Assembly: GCA_002413355.1 (NCBI GenBank)
Contig: DHWV01000109.1
Location: forward strand, 7,404 to 14,851
Source: Desulfobulbaceae bacterium UBA5173
GTDB taxonomy: Bacteria > Desulfobacterota > Desulfobulbia > Desulfobulbales > Desulfobulbaceae
DNA: 7,448 nucleotides
Direction of reading: 5' to 3'
The notes beneath the pieces are model-generated. The model saw only the letters and a list, made by a program, of their open reading frames with translations, did no database searches and was not told where the DNA came from. The translations under genes were made by a program, and so were the position numbers. Positions 1 through 5,820 of the stretch are shown piece by piece. Within the stretch, counting starts at the first letter, position 1. The number at the start of each line of letters is the position of its first letter.

Positions 1-36
1 TATTAGACCCGCAGCTTCGCAATAAGGATTAACCAC

Positions 37-57
37 TCCGGCAGAAAATGTGCCGGA
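37..57. repeat. Short perfect hairpin, 7-bp stem
   Basis: TCCGGCA (37-43) and TGCCGGA (51-57) are exact inverted copies around a 7-nt loop. No T-run follows on either strand, so it is not an intrinsic terminator by itself. It lies just outside the stronger hairpin at 74-104 and shares the word GCCGGATG with it. It may be the remains of the 3' untranslated region of a gene beyond the left edge. No coding sequence can be supported in 1-124. Confidence 0.4.
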
Positions 58-73
58 TGCGGATGATGAAGAA

Positions 74-115
74 AGCCGGATGATGCGAATCGAGCATCCC
101 GGCTTTTGTTTTTTT
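74..115. terminator. Intrinsic terminator, best read on +, possibly bidirectional
   Basis: AGCCGG (74-79), then a partly paired ATGATGC/GCATC segment, closes on CCGGCT (99-104). The + strand then reads TTTTGTTTTTTT (104-115), a classic U-tract. Read on the minus strand the hairpin is preceded by A residues and followed only by CTTTCTTC, a weaker U-tract. It begins 9 nt beyond the minus-strand stop codon at 125, so it probably ends that transcript and one entering from the left edge. Pairing was judged by eye. Confidence 0.75.
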
Positions 116-124
116 GCAGTGATG

Positions 125-1273
125 TCACTTCAGCGTCAATTTTTTCTTAAAAATTACTTCATGTAATTCTTCATTATTTAGCACAGCCGCAACTTCCTCA
201 ATAGTATTTGGGGAGAAAAAAATCTTACTTGTATTTTTAATTTCATCGAGTTTCTCTACCCAGAGAAAATGACGATATTGCGCTTGCACTGTTCCATCAG
301 GTGGATTTTTAATAATAAAATTATCTTTACTCACCCATCCTAAATGATGAATAACGGCCTTTAGCTGAAGGTTTGTAAATTTATATTTGACTATTTCTTT
401 CGCCTTATCTTGTAATGTGTCGAGAGAAATATGCTCTCTGTCGTTGTACAACTCGCCAACTATCTTGTAGATAGGCTTGCCTTCGTTATCTGTGATTTTT
501 CCAATCTCTCCTGCACTTATAGCATTCAAGATAATATTAAAAATACCGTGTTCAGTCTTTTCAATTTCTATGCTGCTTTCGGATAGCCTTCTATCTTTGC
601 TGTTAAATCCATATATTTTATTTTCCAGAGGATTTAAAATGAGAATTTCTCTTGGGTTTATATCTACTATTTCCGGGAGTAAATTTGACCATATCTCCAT
701 AAACTCCTTGCTTTTTTCATTAGATTTTATCTGTATAAACCGATTAAATTCAGAAGTGTCGCTATTTGCTTGTTCAGTTTTCCCAGAAGCCCTGTAATAG
801 ATAGCCCCTTTTGTTATTTTATAATCTATAGAATCATTTACAGGTACAAGAATCTGATTATTTTTTTGTATTAACAAATAATAAAATTTTCTAGTACCAA
901 TCTTAAACGATTGTAAATCTATGGAGATCCCTGTCTTTACAATTTTTGTAAATTGCTGACTGACACCATTCAAATCTATTTTTTTCAAAAGATTCATATC
1001 TTTGCCCTGCAATCCGATATCTTCATGAATTCCAGTCTCTTTGTTTTCTTTAATCCCAATTAAAATAACTCCGCCATCAGCATTAGAGAATGCTAGTATA
1101 TCTTTTGCAAAATTTTTTAAAAATATTTCTATGCAATTATCGCTTGTGTTTCCATCGTTACGATTCAGTTCCTTTTTGTAGTCAATCAAATTATTTTCTT
1201 TAGGGTAACTGCCGTTATTTTTGATGTTATCAATAACGCCTGATACATACACCTGTAACTCTTTTATGTCCAT
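125..1273 (-). CDS. AlbA_2/Schlafen-type putative ATP-binding protein, AT-rich accessory gene
   Basis: This 382-residue protein has the hallmarks of the AlbA_2 (Schlafen AAA_4-like) domain at about residues 28-165. It has a NLIDYKKEL strand near 28-36 (the usual EFK element), then FAKDILAFSNADGG and VILIGIKE at 55-76, and GAIYYRASGKT at 156-166. The rest, especially about 265-345, is less recognisable and may hold a winged-helix-like C-terminal domain. Family members are putative nucleotide-binding regulators or defence-associated proteins; the role here is unknown. The ATG at 1273 is preferred because the domain starts soon after it and a TATAAT box lies just upstream. The in-frame ATG at 1345 overlaps the trpG stop as ATGA and would add 24 low-complexity residues, but its first stretch crosses an inverted repeat. 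There is no Shine-Dalgarno sequence at 1273. Base composition is far more AT-rich than all neighbours, which suggests acquisition by transfer. Confidence 0.85.
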   Translation of the reverse strand: MDIKELQVYVSGVIDNIKNNGSYPKENNLIDYKKELNRNDGNTSDNCIEIFLKNFAKDILAFSNADGGVILIGIKENKETGIHEDIGLQGKDMNLLKKIDLNGVSQQFTKIVKTGISIDLQSFKIGTRKFYYLLIQKNNQILVPVNDSIDYKITKGAIYYRASGKTEQANSDTSEFNRFIQIKSNEKSKEFMEIWSNLLPEIVDINPREILILNPLENKIYGFNSKDRRLSESSIEIEKTEHGIFNIILNAISAGEIGKITDNEGKPIYKIVGELYNDREHISLDTLQDKAKEIVKYKFTNLQLKAVIHHLGWVSKDNFIIKNPPDGTVQAQYRHFLWVEKLDEIKNTSKIFFSPNTIEEVAAVLNNEELHEVIFKKKLTLK

Positions 1274-1279
1274 AATAAG

Positions 1280-1308
1280 ATTATAGTTTTTTTTTGCAGT
1301 CGAAGCAA
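1280..1308 (-). promoter_or_regulatory. Probable promoter of the AlbA_2 gene, possibly leaderless
   Basis: On the minus strand a perfect TATAAT (1285-1280) lies 17 bp after TTGCTT (1308-1303), a 3/6 match to TTGACA. Transcription normally begins about 7 nt past the -10, which falls on position 1273, the A of the preferred ATG. That would make the mRNA leaderless and would explain the absent ribosome binding site. The region is AT-rich, so a chance TATAAT is possible. Confidence 0.5.
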
Positions 1309-1333
1309 AAAAATACAACCTCTTGCTTCGACT
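1298..1333. repeat. 11-bp perfect inverted repeat, candidate operator
   Basis: AGTCGAAGCAA (1298-1308) and TTGCTTCGACT (1323-1333) are exact inverted copies separated by 14 nt. No T-run follows the repeat on either strand, so a terminator is unlikely. One arm covers the putative -35 of the AlbA_2 gene and the other lies just upstream. The arm centres are 25 bp apart, between two and two-and-a-half helical turns. It fits a dimeric regulator site or an RNA hairpin between trpG and the AlbA_2 gene. Confidence 0.6.
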
Positions 1334-1341
1334 TGTTCTAA

Positions 1342-1953
1342 TCATCTAATTATCTCTTGATAATCCGTCCGCAGGAAATTATGCAGCAGCACTAATCCGG
1401 CCTTCGTCATGATAGACTCAGGATGAAACTGCACGCCTTCCACGGCCAAAGTTTTGTGGCGCAGGCCCATCAATTCGCCCTGATCAGTGTGGCAGGTGGC
1501 TTCGAGGCAATCCGGCAAAGTGCTTTCTTCCACCACCAAGGAGTGGTAGCGCATCCCCTCAAAAGGATTTGGCAAACCGGTGAACACGCCTTTGCCGTCA
1601 TGGAACATCGGGCTGGTTTTGCCGTGCATGACCCGGCCAGCGCGGAGCACCTTGCCGCCGAACGCCTCGCCAATAGACTGATGGCCGAGGCAGACACCGA
1701 GGATGGGAATTTTGCCGCTGAAATGCTGAATCGCCGCCACTGAAATACCCGCTTCCTTGGGCGTGCAGGGGCCGGGCGAGATCAGCAGGCGGTCGGGCCG
1801 CATGGCCGCAATTTCCTCCACCGTGATCTTGTCGTTGCGGAAGACCCGGATTTCCGGCGGCTGCCAGCCCTGCGGCGCATCTGGCGGCGCAGCGGCCAAG
1901 GTTTGGACAATGTTGAACGTGAATGAGTCGTAGTTATCGATAATGACGATCAC
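1342..1953 (-). CDS. trpG: Anthranilate synthase component II, glutamine amidotransferase
   Basis: TrpG hydrolyses glutamine and passes ammonia to TrpE to make anthranilate from chorismate, the first committed step of tryptophan synthesis, in the cytoplasm. The 203 residues cover a whole class I glutamine amidotransferase: IIDNYDSFTFN at 4-14, ISPGPCTP at 58-65, the nucleophile elbow GVCLGHQ with Cys88, and GVQFHPES with His177 and Glu179 completing the triad. The start is GTG at 1953, overlapping the trpE stop as GTGA. An AGGGG lies 9 nt upstream, inside trpE. The reading frame is open further upstream, but that part only reads trpE out of frame. Translational coupling to trpE suits the one-to-one subunit ratio. 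Such subunits sometimes also serve 4-amino-4-deoxychorismate synthase (PabA); no pab gene is in view to decide. Confidence 0.95.
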   Translation of the reverse strand: MIVIIDNYDSFTFNIVQTLAAAPPDAPQGWQPPEIRVFRNDKITVEEIAAMRPDRLLISPGPCTPKEAGISVAAIQHFSGKIPILGVCLGHQSIGEAFGGKVLRAGRVMHGKTSPMFHDGKGVFTGLPNPFEGMRYHSLVVEESTLPDCLEATCHTDQGELMGLRHKTLAVEGVQFHPESIMTKAGLVLLHNFLRTDYQEIIR

Positions 1954-3440
1954 GGCAGCAGCCCCTGTTCGGCGAGTTCGACAGCCCGGCGCAGGGCGCG
2001 GGCCTTGTTGACGGTTTCCTCGAATTCCTTTTCCGGCACCGAGTCGGCAACAATGCCTGCTCCGGCCTGAATCCAAAGCGCATTGCCCTGCATGACAAAG
2101 GTGCGGATGGCGATGCAGAAGTCCATGTTGCCGGAAAAGCCGAAATAGCCGACCGCGCCCGCATAGGGGCCGCGCCGGTCTGGCTCCAGCTCGTCAATGA
2201 TCTTCATCGCCTGAATCTTCGGTGCACCGCTGACTGTGCCTGCCGGGAAGCAGGCCGCCAGCACGTCAAACTGGTCTCTGCCCGGAGCCAGCCTGCCGTG
2301 CACGCCGGAAACGATGTGCATGACGTGGCTGTACTGCTCGACCACCATCAAATCGCGCACCTCGACCGTGCCCTGCTCCGCCACCCGGCCTGTGTCGTTG
2401 CGGCCCAGATCAACCAGCATCAGATGCTCGGCCCGCTCCTTGGGATCAGCCAGCAACTCTGCTGCCAACACCTTGTCCTCCTCGGCATTCGCGCCGCGTT
2501 TGCGGGTGCCGGCAATCGGGCGCAGCTCAACTTCGCCGTCTTCCAAGCGCACTAAAATTTCCGGCGAAGAGCCGATCAGGCAAAGCTCGTCCAAGCGGAG
2601 ATAAAAGAGATAGGGGCTGGGATTGACGTGGCGCAGCGAGCGGTAGAGCAGGAAGGGGTCGAGCGTGGTGGTGGTCTGAAACCGCTGCGAGAGCACCACC
2701 TGAATGATGTCGCCAGCGGCAATGTTTTCCTTGGCCCGCTCGATCATCCGGCAGAATGTCGGCTCGTCCATGTTGGAGCGGAACTCGTGCTCGTGCGGTG
2801 CGAAGCCTGCCGAGGCAAAGGCGGATTCCGGCAGCGGCTGCCGTAGCTGGGCAATCACCGCCTCAATCCGAGCGCAGCCGTCCGCGTGCAACGCCACCGC
2901 ATCTTTGCCTGCGTGCGGGACGACATTGCAGACCACGGTCAGCTTCTGGCTGATCGAATCGTGAATCAGCACCAGGCGCGGGACAATGAAGGAGGAATCG
3001 GGGATGTCCTGCGGCGCGTGGCGATCAGGGATATCCTCGATGAAGCGGATCATGTCGTAGCCGAGGAAGCCGACCAAGCCGCCGTAGAAACGCGGTAGGC
3101 CCGGCGCGGTACTGGCCTTGAAGGCGGCAAGCAGCTCGCGCAGCTCGGTAAGCGGGTTGACATCCGCCCGTGTTTCCGTGGTTCCGCCGCAGCGGGTCAG
3201 CGTGACCTGCCCGCCTTTTGATTGAAAAGTCAGCAGCGGATCAAGGCCGATGAAGGAATAGCGGCCCCATTTCTCGCCGCCTTCCATGGATTCAAACAAA
3301 AAGGCGTGCTGCTCTTTGCCCGCAATCTTGGCAAAGATGGTCAGCGGCGTGTCCAAGTCGGCAATCACCGTGCGGTGGAGCGGCACCAGTCCGGCCTGCG
3401 CCAGCATTGCCGCAAATGCGTCCTGCTCAGGAAAATACAT
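1950..3440 (-). CDS. trpE: Anthranilate synthase component I
   Basis: TrpE converts chorismate and ammonia to anthranilate and pyruvate, working with TrpG. The 496 residues match the normal length. The N-terminal domain carries LFES at 48-51, the counterpart of the LLES tryptophan-binding element, and NPSPYLFYL at 273-281 supplies the other part of the feedback site, so inhibition by tryptophan is likely retained. The chorismate-binding domain shows IGSSPEILVR at 289-298, PIAGTRKRG at 308-316, DPKERAEHLMLVDLGRND at 332-349, FPAGTVSGAPK at 398-408 and a C-terminal QAGAGIVADSVPEKE at 458-472. The ATG at 3440 has AGGA at 3452-3449, eight nt upstream. The stop overlaps the trpG start. No promoter is visible between trpE and the rpsT terminator 15 nt upstream. 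Nothing looks damaged. Confidence 0.97.
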   Translation of the reverse strand: MYFPEQDAFAAMLAQAGLVPLHRTVIADLDTPLTIFAKIAGKEQHAFLFESMEGGEKWGRYSFIGLDPLLTFQSKGGQVTLTRCGGTTETRADVNPLTELRELLAAFKASTAPGLPRFYGGLVGFLGYDMIRFIEDIPDRHAPQDIPDSSFIVPRLVLIHDSISQKLTVVCNVVPHAGKDAVALHADGCARIEAVIAQLRQPLPESAFASAGFAPHEHEFRSNMDEPTFCRMIERAKENIAAGDIIQVVLSQRFQTTTTLDPFLLYRSLRHVNPSPYLFYLRLDELCLIGSSPEILVRLEDGEVELRPIAGTRKRGANAEEDKVLAAELLADPKERAEHLMLVDLGRNDTGRVAEQGTVEVRDLMVVEQYSHVMHIVSGVHGRLAPGRDQFDVLAACFPAGTVSGAPKIQAMKIIDELEPDRRGPYAGAVGYFGFSGNMDFCIAIRTFVMQGNALWIQAGAGIVADSVPEKEFEETVNKARALRRAVELAEQGLLP

Positions 3441-3455
3441 GGCTGCTGTCCTGCT

Positions 3456-3494
3456 AAAAAAGAAAAAGCCACAGAAGCCTACGCTTCCGTGGCT
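3456..3494 (-). terminator. Strong intrinsic terminator between rpsT and trpE
   Basis: On the minus strand AGCCACGGAAGC (3494-3483) pairs with GCTTCTGTGGCT (3478-3467). This is a 12-bp stem with one G.U pair and a 4-nt loop, followed at once by TTTTTCTTTTTT (3467-3456). It starts 32 nt past the rpsT stop and ends 15 nt before the trpE ATG, almost touching the trpE ribosome binding site. It therefore ends rpsT transcripts and may act as an attenuator for trpEG. No tandem Trp codons and no strong competing antiterminator were seen. Confidence 0.9.
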
Positions 3495-3526
3495 GACTGC
3501 CCGTCCTCAACCAGAGCGTGGCCGGT

Positions 3527-3799
3527 TCAGACGGCGGCCAGCATCTTGTTAACCCGCTTGGTCAGCCGGGAAATTTTCCGGGAAGCGGTGTTCCGATGGA
3601 TGGTGCCTTTGCTGGCAATCTTTTGGATGACAGGCATGGCCTTCTTCAGCGCCGCCATAGCTGCATCGCCTGCACCTGCGGCCACTGCGTCGTCCACGTG
3701 GCGGATAGCGGTGTGCATCCTTGATTTATTCGAGCGATTGCGAAGACGGCGCACTTTGGACTGCCTGTCCCGTTTTTGTGCTGAAGCATGATTTGCCAT
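3527..3799 (-). CDS. rpsT: 30S ribosomal protein S20
   Basis: S20 is a primary 16S rRNA-binding protein of the small subunit, needed early in assembly. The 90-residue product has the usual length and very basic, helix-rich character. MANHASAQKRDRQS at the start and RNRSNKSRMHTAIR at 20-33 are typical of the first helix. IHRNTASRKISRLTKRVN at 67-84 is the conserved C-terminal signature. The ATG has AAGGAG (3810-3805) five nt upstream, a near-ideal ribosome binding site. A consensus-like promoter lies about 60-85 nt upstream and a strong terminator follows, so it can form a single-gene transcript. trpEG lies downstream on the same strand. In E. coli S20 represses its own translation; the sequence here does not show whether that holds. 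Confidence 0.98.
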   Translation of the reverse strand: MANHASAQKRDRQSKVRRLRNRSNKSRMHTAIRHVDDAVAAGAGDAAMAALKKAMPVIQKIASKGTIHRNTASRKISRLTKRVNKMLAAV

Positions 3800-3855
3800 G
3801 AAAGCTCCTTGCTGCGATCCTGAAAAAGATGAGTATTGTTCAAATGAAATGACAA

Positions 3856-3884
3856 TATATAGCTGACCGGCCCGCGCTTGTCAA
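3856..3884 (-). promoter_or_regulatory. Sigma70-type promoter of rpsT
   Basis: On the minus strand a perfect TTGACA (3884-3879) and TATATA (3861-3856) are separated by exactly 17 bp. A start near 3849 gives a leader of about 50 nt before the rpsT ATG. The 17-bp spacer is GC-rich (AGCGCGGGCC...), a composition often seen in promoters of ribosomal genes, though a stringent discriminator cannot be proved here. This may also be the only promoter serving trpEG by read-through. Confidence 0.85.
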
Positions 3885-3904
3885 CAGGCAAGCACATTGA
3901 ATCC

Positions 3905-3958
3905 GCGAAAAACAGCAGGCAGCGCACTCAATCTGTTCTTTTTCGCAATCGCGCCTGC
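3905..3958 (-). terminator. Probable terminator of the small secreted protein gene, with interleaved second repeat
   Basis: Five nt past the stop codon the minus strand reads GCAGGCGCG (3958-3950), which pairs with CGC-T-GCCTGC (3924-3915, one bulged base) and is followed by TGTTTTTCGC. The loop is long (25 nt), which weakens the call. A second exact repeat is interleaved with it: GCGAAAAA (3946-3939, minus) with TTTTTCGC (3912-3905, minus). On the + strand that second pair extends with one mismatch and a G.U into a longer hairpin. The two foldings share bases, so they are likely alternatives. Confidence 0.55.
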
Positions 3959-3962
3959 ATGC

Positions 3963-4355
3963 TCAGTCTCTTCCGGCAAGGCAGTCGCCTTTGGTGGTCA
4001 CGGTCACGCCCGCTTCGCTGAACTCAACATGATCAGCCACTGCGCAGCCAGTGTTGGCAGCGGCAGCGCAGCCCATTGACTCACCCACATCTAGTGCATC
4101 CTGCTGACAGCTAATTGCAGCAACGTGATCATCTGTGACCCGAACGTTGGTCAGCTTGACACTGCCGGTGTTGGTGATTTTGTAAGCAGAAGCAGCCTCG
4201 TCAGCTGTGCTGATGGCGATGCCCGACTTGCCTTTCGCAGCTTTCGGCGAGTTGCTACAGGTTATGAGTTCCTCTGCCGAGACCAAGCCGGACACAAACA
4301 AGGCGCAGCCCAGCAGCAACGGGGCGGCGATGATGCGCAATTGCAGTTTCTTCAT
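3963..4355 (-). CDS. Small secreted protein with a single DUF11/DUF7507-like beta-sandwich domain
   Basis: This 130-residue protein begins MKKLQLR, followed by a hydrophobic stretch and VSA at 25-27, a good signal peptidase I site that leaves EELITC as the mature start. LLLGC at 13-17 resembles a lipobox, but the hydrophobic run continues past Cys17, so a lipoprotein is less likely. The mature part has SAYKITNTGSVKLTNVRVTDD at 56-76, a short strand with Cys83, then VGESMGC at 90-96. This order (NTG-x-V-x-LTNV-x-VTDD, cysteine, then GES-x-x-C) is the signature of the DUF11/DUF7507 repeats of bacterial surface proteins. Here there is one copy and no anchor. Mature cysteines are at 33, 83, 96, 104 and 125; five leaves one unpaired unless it binds something or dimerises. 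AGGAG (4367-4363) is 7 nt before the ATG. It has its own promoter. Function is unknown; an exported or periplasmic location is inferred. Confidence 0.8.
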   Translation of the reverse strand: MKKLQLRIIAAPLLLGCALFVSGLVSAEELITCSNSPKAAKGKSGIAISTADEAASAYKITNTGSVKLTNVRVTDDHVAAISCQQDALDVGESMGCAAAANTGCAVADHVEFSEAGVTVTTKGDCLAGRD

Positions 4356-4370
4356 AGTTGTTCTCCTAAT

Positions 4371-4433
4371 AAAAAAGACACGCCGCCTGGCAGCTTATCT
4401 CAGGATTTGTTGTGCCAGCGGTCTGCTGAGATA
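4371..4433 (-). promoter_or_regulatory. Structured 5' leader with two interleaved inverted repeats
   Basis: In the transcribed leader, TATCTCAG (4433-4426) is exactly complementary to CTGAGATA (4403-4396). CCGCTGGCA (4421-4413) is complementary to TGCCAG-G-CGG (4392-4383) with one bulged base. The order is A, B, A', B', so the helices can only form a pseudoknot or replace each other. B:B' can be extended by AGA/TCT and then meets TTTTT ahead of the ribosome binding site, so it could end transcription. The connecting segments are 4, 9 and 3 nt. I do not recognise a known riboswitch class. Structure is inferred by eye. Confidence 0.5.
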
Positions 4434-4444
4434 TTTCTCCTTAT

Positions 4445-4473
4445 ATCTTAGGTGAAAAAGGCTTCTTTGTCAA
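4445..4473 (-). promoter_or_regulatory. Sigma70-type promoter of the small secreted protein gene
   Basis: On the minus strand a perfect TTGACA (4473-4468) and TAAGAT (4450-4445) are spaced by 17 bp. A start near 4438 gives a leader of roughly 83 nt that contains the interleaved repeats. The promoter lies 19 nt beyond the stop codon of the upstream protease gene, and no terminator is visible between them, so some read-through from the protease is possible. Confidence 0.75.
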
Positions 4474-4492
4474 CCATGAAGTTTAAAAATTT

Positions 4493-5743
4493 TTACCTGT
4501 TCAAAAAATTAGCTTGTCGTGTACGTAAAGCAACGATCCGCTGCAAAACCGATGGATGGGAATAGTTGACCATGACGTTAAGTGGATGCGGAGTCAGATT
4601 GGAAAAATTGTGAATACTGAGCTTTTTCAGGCTGCTGATCAAATCAGCAGCTTTGCCGTCCGCAGCAGCCCACGCATCGGCTTGGTATTCGTTGCGGCGG
4701 GAAAAAAAATTGAATAGCAGAGCGAGCAGCAGCTCTGCCGGGGCATAAAGAAAACTAAAAAAGACTAAAGAGGCGTAAATAGAAACATGCTCCATGCCGA
4801 ACGCAGCGAAGAGCTGGGGATTGTTGAGCAGAAGGGAGAGCAGGTACAGCACTAGGCCGGTGTGCAGTACCGAAGCGGCTGTCATTTTTAGCAAATGGCG
4901 ATGTTTAAAATGGCCCATTTCATGCGCCAGCACCGCCACGATCTCGCCAATGGTCAATTTGCTGAGCAGCGTGTCGAAAAAAACAATCCGGCGGAAGCGG
5001 CCAAAACCGGTGAAAAAAGCATTCAGCTTGGCTGAACGCTTGGAGCCATCCATCGTGTAAATGCCTTGCACCGCGAAATGCTGCGCCTGAGCGTAATCGC
5101 TCACAGCCTGCCGCAGTTCTCCCTCTTCCAGCGGTTTGAATTTGTTAAAGAGCGGCATGAGCAGCACTGGGGCAAAAAACTGGAGCAGCAGCGTGAAGAG
5201 CGTCACTGCGCCCCAGCACCAGAGCCACGCAGCGTGGCTTGCCGTTTCAAAGAACCAGAAAATGGCTGCCAGCAGCGGGCCACCAAGCAGTGCGGCCAGC
5301 GCAATACCTTTGAGCAGATCGAGAACAAAGGTCTTTGGCGTTGTAGTGTTGAAACCGAAGCGTTCTTCCAAGACAAAAGTGAAATACACAGCGCAGGGTA
5401 GGCTGAACAGACTGGAAAGCAGCATCAGGCCGCCGGTGAAGAGCAGTCCTGTGCCAATATTGCCCAACCCGGCACTACGGGCGGTCACATCGAGCCAATT
5501 GAAACCACCGGAGAGCAGGAAGGCAAGGGTAGCCGCCAGCATGACGGCATCCTTCACTTGGCTGAAACGCAGCTTCGCCTTGGTGTAGTCCTGCGACCGG
5601 TGGTATTGTTCTTCATCATAAACATCGCAGAATTCGGGAGGCAGCTCAGGTTGGAGCGCACGCAGCTCCAGCACGGCAATGATGAGATTGAGCAGCCATG
5701 CGCCAAGCAGGGCGGTCAGAATGAAGAGGAGATAAGAATTCAT
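4493..5743 (-). CDS. Ste24-family (M48A) integral membrane zinc metalloprotease
   Basis: This 416-residue protein has the length and layout of bacterial homologues of CAAX prenyl protease 1 (Ste24). About seven hydrophobic segments are visible, near residues 2-27, 65-86, 96-126, 143-166, 172-199, 289-306 and 324-346. The zinc site is HEMGH at 274-278, with Glu275 as catalytic base and Glu352 of EYQAD as probable third ligand. NYSHPSV near 393-399 is the conserved C-terminal motif of the family. Bacteria lack the usual prenylated substrates, so a general role in inner-membrane protein turnover is the usual inference. The ATG at 5743 is chosen over the in-frame GTG at 5845: the best promoter lies between them, which would leave the GTG outside the mRNA, and the extra 34 residues do not look like a signal or membrane segment. 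The ribosome binding site is poor (CGGGA close to the ATG). The gene is divergent from the sensor kinase. Confidence 0.94.
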   Translation of the reverse strand: MNSYLLFILTALLGAWLLNLIIAVLELRALQPELPPEFCDVYDEEQYHRSQDYTKAKLRFSQVKDAVMLAATLAFLLSGGFNWLDVTARSAGLGNIGTGLLFTGGLMLLSSLFSLPCAVYFTFVLEERFGFNTTTPKTFVLDLLKGIALAALLGGPLLAAIFWFFETASHAAWLWCWGAVTLFTLLLQFFAPVLLMPLFNKFKPLEEGELRQAVSDYAQAQHFAVQGIYTMDGSKRSAKLNAFFTGFGRFRRIVFFDTLLSKLTIGEIVAVLAHEMGHFKHRHLLKMTAASVLHTGLVLYLLSLLLNNPQLFAAFGMEHVSIYASLVFFSFLYAPAELLLALLFNFFSRRNEYQADAWAAADGKAADLISSLKKLSIHNFSNLTPHPLNVMVNYSHPSVLQRIVALRTRQANFLNR

Positions 5744-5793
5744 AATCCCGGCAGGTTGGCCTTGCGGATAGGCCAGCGGCAGGCCAATCCTGT

Positions 5794-5820
5794 TTGACTT
5801 CTGGTCTGGCGCATTATACA
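5794..5820 (+). promoter_or_regulatory. Weak candidate promoter for the sensor kinase
   Basis: TTGACT (5794-5799) and TATACA (5815-5820) lie on the + strand with a spacer of only 15 bp, shorter than ideal. The -10 overlaps the -10 of the divergent protease promoter, so only one of the two could be occupied at a time. A start near 5827 would give a leader of about 66 nt. It is offered because no better site was seen upstream of the kinase. Confidence 0.3.

Noticed and set aside
52..91. GCCGGATG words repeated at 52 and 75 as a possible repeat array
   Set aside because: Only two imperfect copies occur and both are parts of hairpins. There is no regular spacing or spacer structure, so this is not a CRISPR or REP array.
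477..797. 106-codon open frame on the + strand
   Set aside because: It is antisense to the AlbA_2 gene. Its hydrophobic look comes from reading the AT-rich opposite strand.
1274..1345. 24-codon extension of the AlbA_2 protein from the ATG overlapping the trpG stop
   Set aside because: The ATGA overlap is attractive for coupling, but the added residues are unlike the domain, span the inverted repeat and putative promoter, and lack a clear ribosome binding site. It is not fully excluded.
1954..2076. 41-codon N-terminal extension of trpG
   Set aside because: The extension reads trpE out of frame and is Arg/Gly-rich. Homology of TrpG begins at the GTG at 1953.
3441..3526. Tryptophan leader peptide before trpE
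   Set aside because: No short frame with tandem TGG codons and a ribosome binding site was found; only an isolated TGG occurs.
3222..3791. 189-codon open frame on the + strand
   Set aside because: It lies antisense to the 5' end of trpE, the terminator and rpsT, all of which are certain. Its translation has no recognisable domain.
5136..5588. 150-codon open frame on the + strand within the protease
   Set aside because: It is antisense to the Ste24-like gene, whose motifs are unmistakable. The translation is Ser/Lys/Pro-rich shadow sequence.
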